Positions 7,246-10,949 of a DNA stretch of 10,949 nucleotides are shown here, piece by piece. The first letter of the stretch is position 1. Each line of letters opens with the position of its first letter. A program made the translations under genes and the position numbers. The notes below the pieces were generated by a model. That model had not been told where the DNA came from. It made no database searches and was given only the letters and a program-made list of their open reading frames with translations. The stretch is from Phoronis ovalis (Eukaryota > Phoronida > Phoronidae). The DNA lies in NCBI GenBank assembly GCA_028565635.1, contig JAOXYB010039174.1:2326-13274 (forward strand). The letters run 5' to 3'.

Positions 7246-8304
7246 CTCACTTTTATAATCTAGTCATAAGGTAGGGATAGATTACAAAATTATGCTGAGA
7301 TGTGAAATCAACAGATTAAATTGAATATAAAAGATCTTCACAGCTAGATTTGACTTAGTTCTAAACTGGTATATACATTACAGAATTAGAAAAAATATCT
7401 TAATAAAATTTCATCACCTCCTAAATAAATGGTGAATAAGCAGCATAAACTTTAATTTACTTTTTCAGGATTGTCAATCTAGAATTCAATGACTGCCAGT
7501 TGTTCTGTTTACTTAACCGCTATTACCAATATGTTGGACAAAATTTATTTTGTTCGAACTTCAACTGTACAGCTTAATTATAATTGAATTAAGACAGCCA
7601 CACACACTATTCTCTAATCAGGTCTTTCTTTTATGTGCATACAAAAAGCCATTCTTTAACATGCATAAAGAACACACAGAATCATAACAATGAACATACA
7701 AGACATGAATTTGAGTCAATATTTATCATGTAATATAATAATTCAATACATTTAATTACTTGTGGATATACTTTTAATATTTTTATTTATTTTAGTGTAG
7801 TTTGTTTAAAAGAAATTACACACTACAAGTAGCATATTATTATTTATTTCATAATAATGACAATGAACTGATATTATCTTATATAAAAGACAATATAATA
7901 TGAATGGAGTATTTATCAAGTTAATTCAAAGCATTAAATTTGCTTATAATAAGCATTTGGTTGTAGAATATTAAGCCTATTCTAAGGAGTCATTAGTGTT
8001 CTAAGTTTTTCATGCACAGGTAATATAATAACGGAAAACTGTTTTTTTGTTTCTAAAATTCATAATAAATATGAATAAGAATGTCTTATTTATAAACCTG
8101 GTGAATGAGAAAACAAGGCCCAGCAAACCTACAATAACCCCAGGCAAATGTGTACACTTTAGTGAGAATTATTCTTAATCTTTCTGAGCACATAAATTAA
8201 ATAAATTGAAACTCATTGCTTATGAAAATTATAGTTTCTTAGGAAACAATCTTTATTTCAATTATCCCAAAAATGGCATAAGAGAGAAGGAAAAAGTATG
8301 TACA
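7246..8304. other. AT-rich non-coding stretch upstream of gene A
   Basis: No open frame of note on either strand, and no clear exon. Many short A/T runs, most marked at 7730-7900. Confidence 0.5.
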
Positions 8305-8641
8305 TGTACACATGCATCCAAAACTTCTGAGGGAGGACCCAAAAACTACCCGAGTATTCATCCTCCTGTATTCAGCCCTCACCGATCGACCAAGGCCGAG
8401 AGCCTGCAATAATCACTTCTCACTCAACCCAAAAAAATCTCCCTCCTAAAGCATTTTTTGATTGGTGCTAGGCTTAGAGTTTTATATATCCTAGGTTGGT
8501 GGTATCTCTGCAAACGTATACTGTACACCAAAATTAATGCTTGTTATTATAGTGACATCTTGTATAAATGAAAAATCCTGTATCCGAAAAACAAATGTGC
8601 ACCGCCGGCTCCCTTTCAGACAATCCTGGATCCACCCTTGT
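8305..8641. mobile_element. Transposon-like remnant with diverged terminal inverted repeats
   Basis: The left edge (CATCCAAAACTTCTGAGGGA) and the reverse complement of the right edge (GGATCCAGGATTGTCTGAAA, then GGGAGCC) align over about 28 bp with roughly 60-65% matches by eye. The right-edge style (GGATCCAGGAT...) resembles ends of dispersed elements I have seen in invertebrate genomes; this is from memory and unverified. No transposase coding is visible between the edges. Confidence 0.3.
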
Positions 8642-9404
8642 TTTAATACCTTTGTATCACTTTACCAACAATAGTAACCAAATGTTTGATAACTACAGCT
8701 ATCAAAATGTCCAGGATTGTCAACAGAGTGAGTAATAAAGTTGAAATTAGTTCATATTAGAAATATGGAAAATATACATGTCATCTTTGGCGTCTTCTAC
8801 GTTATAAACTTTGAGAATGGCTCCTTGGAATGGCTATGTATAATGCATAGTGCTTGAATCCCATTTTAATATAACTTATATAATGTTACAGAACACCACG
8901 CATGTGTGTTGTGGCTTGACACCTGTCTAAACCTTATATTAATAGACTGGTCCATGTGTATAATGCAAAACGCATGTATTCCACACATCTATGTAAAAAC
9001 TCTAATATAGCATTAATGCAGGTTTCCTTAATTTTTATTGGTATAAATAGTGACTCATATTGCCTTTTTTTATTGGACAACACATTTCACTGCATGTTTC
9101 AGGTCAAATAAGTCTCAGTTTTTGGCTAGTTTGGAAGCAATTTCTCAGCAAGTTCTCTAAAATCCCAAAATATAACCCGAACAGTACAGTGAAATTTGAT
9201 TTATTCAAAAAGCTCCAATCTATATACAAAATAAGTAGGAAGGTATAAAAAGTGACACAATGGTCACAATGTCAATGTGTCATGGCAAAAAAAAGAGTCC
9301 AAGAAAAAAGTTGCCAAGATTGCATTAAAACATTTGGCGGGGGGCTCTCAATGCAAGCTAGCTACCAAATTTCTAAGATAAGCAAACTTCTGTTCGTATA
9401 TTAA
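8642..9404. other. Non-coding stretch with weak local duplications
   Basis: TATAATGCA followed by a related CATG/ATTCC context occurs at about 8838 and again at about 8959, suggesting a diverged local duplication of about 120 bp. TGACACA (9253-9259) and TGTGTCA (9276-9282) form a short inverted repeat. No coding signal. Confidence 0.3.
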
Positions 9405-9670
9405 ATATACTTTACGTTTCGCGATTCACAAAACTTACACTTTCAGATTCCACTTGCACAAAATGGCGTCCATGGGAGACGCTCGCTTCGTTCCCTCTCA
9501 ACGGATGAGTCAGAGTTCACAGCACATGCGTTATGAAAGCGCAGCACTTTTAAAAAAGGCCACACATGCGCGGTGAGTATGAATAGGCCAATGCATACAC
9601 GCCCCCATGCGGACGGTTGATTACATTCACTGCGTGATTGCGACCCATAGGTGACGCCTTACAGATTCAA
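9405..9670. promoter_or_regulatory. CpG-rich promoter-like island
   Basis: About twenty CpGs in about 260 bp, the densest patch in the window. It contains a perfect AP-1-type TGAGTCA (9506-9512), a CCAAT box (9588-9592), and AAAATGGCGTCC (9460-9471), which resembles a YY1-type site overlapping a start codon. This combination is typical of a transcription start region; orientation is not certain. Confidence 0.45.
9463..9572 (+). CDS. Candidate first coding exon of a plus-strand gene
   Basis: ATG at 9463 in strong context (ACAAAATGG) opens a 37-residue frame, beginning MASMGDARFVPSQRMSQSSQ, that ends at a TGA at 9574. Just before that stop lies a near-perfect donor, GCG|GTGAGTATG (GT at 9573-9574), which would leave phase 2. 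This is what a short first exon in a CpG island looks like. No domain is recognisable, and no matching downstream exon could be picked out with confidence before the window ends. A CpG-island decoy is possible. Confidence 0.35.
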
Positions 9671-10769
9671 ACAGTAGACGATTTTCAATTATTTTCTAGT
9701 TATTTTTAGGTGAGGCTGAGGCCTGGTTGAAATTTTGGATTTGGATTGTAAACTGTTTGTCGTTTATTTTGGATTGCTACAGTTCAGAAATTCAAAATTT
9801 GTTTTTTGCTACCCACTGCTTACAGCAAATAGTTTGCATGGATTATTTATACTGGGTCATATTTTTGAGTAAATTGGATTAAGACCAGAAATAGACGTTG
9901 GTTTGTATCTATAAATTGATTTTAGAATTTGGTTTGTATCAATCTGTTTGCGTAAAAATACTTTGTTACTCGATTCTTTTAAAATTGCGTTCGGCGGCAC
10001 GTCTTCGTATTCAAAAAAACATGACTGCCACAGGGGGGAATGACAGTGGCCCATTTTCCTACCTGTGCACGAAATACATATAATTTGTTGGCAAATCTAA
10101 AGAATTTATGTTTACTAGCTAGTACTTGTAAGGGACTAGTCAGTTGCGATTTTTTGTGCAAGGCAAAAGGGGGCTTGGGATTTTTTGTGCATCATTACAA
10201 GGAGTTAATTGTATTTTTTCAGGTAAGAATAAGCTAAAATTGTCCAACATAATACCATTTACCCTTCACCCTCAGACCCCCGGGCTTTAATAAAGGTAAT
10301 AACCGTTCTTAACCCGTTATATCATCTACAATCAACTTCGCTGCACATGCATCTGTGCAGGATATGTTAGCTTCAGTCATAATATCTACATAATAATGTT
10401 ACTTATGAGACGGGTCAGATTTTAGTTTTGGGCAGTTAGGGCCAGGTAATATGTGAGGTGACATTTTTATTTTTGTGTCCATACCAAAGTGGATGCATTT
10501 TTATTTTGGCCTTTGCCATGAACTGAACTAAAGAGTAAAAGTAGAACAAATTAGACTTCAAATATTAATATTAATTATCAATTGGAATGTTTGTGTCCTA
10601 TTTTAATAAATAATTAGAAACATTTTTATCTAGGTATATGTATATAAGGTAACAGATTTAATTCTGTTTTAACAAGTTTAATGACTTGACAGAGGCCCGC
10701 GTGTTTCCTTATATTTCCGATTTGAATTTTCTTTAATATTCTGAACAATTTTAGTTAACATTTTGTCTT
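9671..10769. other. Non-coding stretch with a small CpG cluster
   Basis: A second tight CpG cluster lies at about 9986-10008 (GCGTTCGGCGGCACGTCTTC), and a 20-bp near-palindrome (CTGCACA...TGTGCAG) at 10341-10360. Open frames of 60-65 codons on both strands at 9857-10237 overlap each other and look like chance. Possible acceptors occur, but none gives a convincing continuation of the 9463-9572 exon. Confidence 0.35.
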
Positions 10770-10875
10770 TCAAACCAGATCTTAAAATGTCTCTAAAAAT
10801 GCACCAAAAGCTATAACTTACATTCTAAATTTCATAATGTTCATCCCGGGGAGTGCCCTATCCCCCTTTTAGACA
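10770..10875. mobile_element. Probable fragment of a dispersed repeat
   Basis: The stretch with TAAAATGTCTCTAAAAATGC, later CCCGGGGAGTGCCC and CCCCCTTTTAGAC, resembles a dispersed element with C/G-run segments common in marine invertebrate genomes. A shorter CCCCCGGGCTTTAATAAAGG piece at about 10275-10296 may be related. Recognition is from general pattern only. Confidence 0.2.
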
Positions 10876-10949
10876 TATCAGAAATTTTTAAATTATTAAA
10901 ATTAAATAATATGTTTTTTAAATAACACACTACCATGTCATTCCTTACG

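Noticed and set aside
7546-7570. TTGTTCGAACTTCAA as a tRNA T-arm
   Set aside because: No acceptor or anticodon arms can be folded around it.
8206-8412. 68-codon plus frame
   Set aside because: Runs into the transposon-like remnant; no domain, no splice support.
9857-10237. Overlapping 60-65-codon frames on both strands
   Set aside because: Mutually overlapping, no recognisable features, no consistent splice model.

Overview
The window reads as AT-rich (roughly two-thirds A+T by eye) nuclear DNA of an animal, most likely an invertebrate. Coding segments are split by introns with good GT/AG signals, intergenic DNA is long and full of decayed transposon-like pieces, and the best gene encodes a leucine-rich-repeat (LRR) protein running into what looks like a Roc/ROCO-type GTPase domain. 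The species cannot be named from the sequence. Nothing here is bacterial: no operons, no ribosome binding sites. No tRNA or rRNA gene was seen.

Layout, read along the minus strand from right to left. (1) A CpG-dense patch at 7128-7245 looks like a promoter plus first exon. It leads to a 751-nt exon (5891-6641), an 89-nt exon encoding a membrane segment (5136-5224), a 79-nt exon (4527-4605) and a possible 15-nt microexon (4459-4473). Intron phases agree at each junction, so these are modelled as one unrecognised gene ('gene A'). (2) Four copies of a 50-bp tandem repeat (4241-4446) lie directly after the microexon donor. (3) At 3821-3941 a small exon-like segment encodes a hydrophobic run ending in the 2A ribosome-skipping signature GDVEVNPGP. 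Its donor is phase 1, which fits the phase-1 acceptor of (4) the LRR exon at 716-1780. The last residues of that exon are the start of a probable P-loop, so the rest of the gene lies beyond the left edge. (5) Inside the intron between (3) and (4) sits a non-autonomous DNA transposon-like element (about 2968-3483) carrying a 48-codon stub of a Myb/SANT-like protein.

The right third (7245-10949) is mostly non-coding. It holds two transposon-like remnants and, at 9405-9670, a CpG-rich island with a plausible plus-strand first coding exon (9463-9572).

The most interesting point is the 2A motif upstream of, and in splice phase with, an LRR/ROCO-like innate-immunity-type exon. Such '2A signal sequences' have been described at the N-termini of NLR-type proteins in sea urchin and other invertebrates. 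The competing explanation is that the motif is the N-terminal relic of a CR1/L2-like non-LTR retrotransposon: decayed zinc-finger-like coding follows it immediately. Both may be true if a retrotransposon 2A was exapted.
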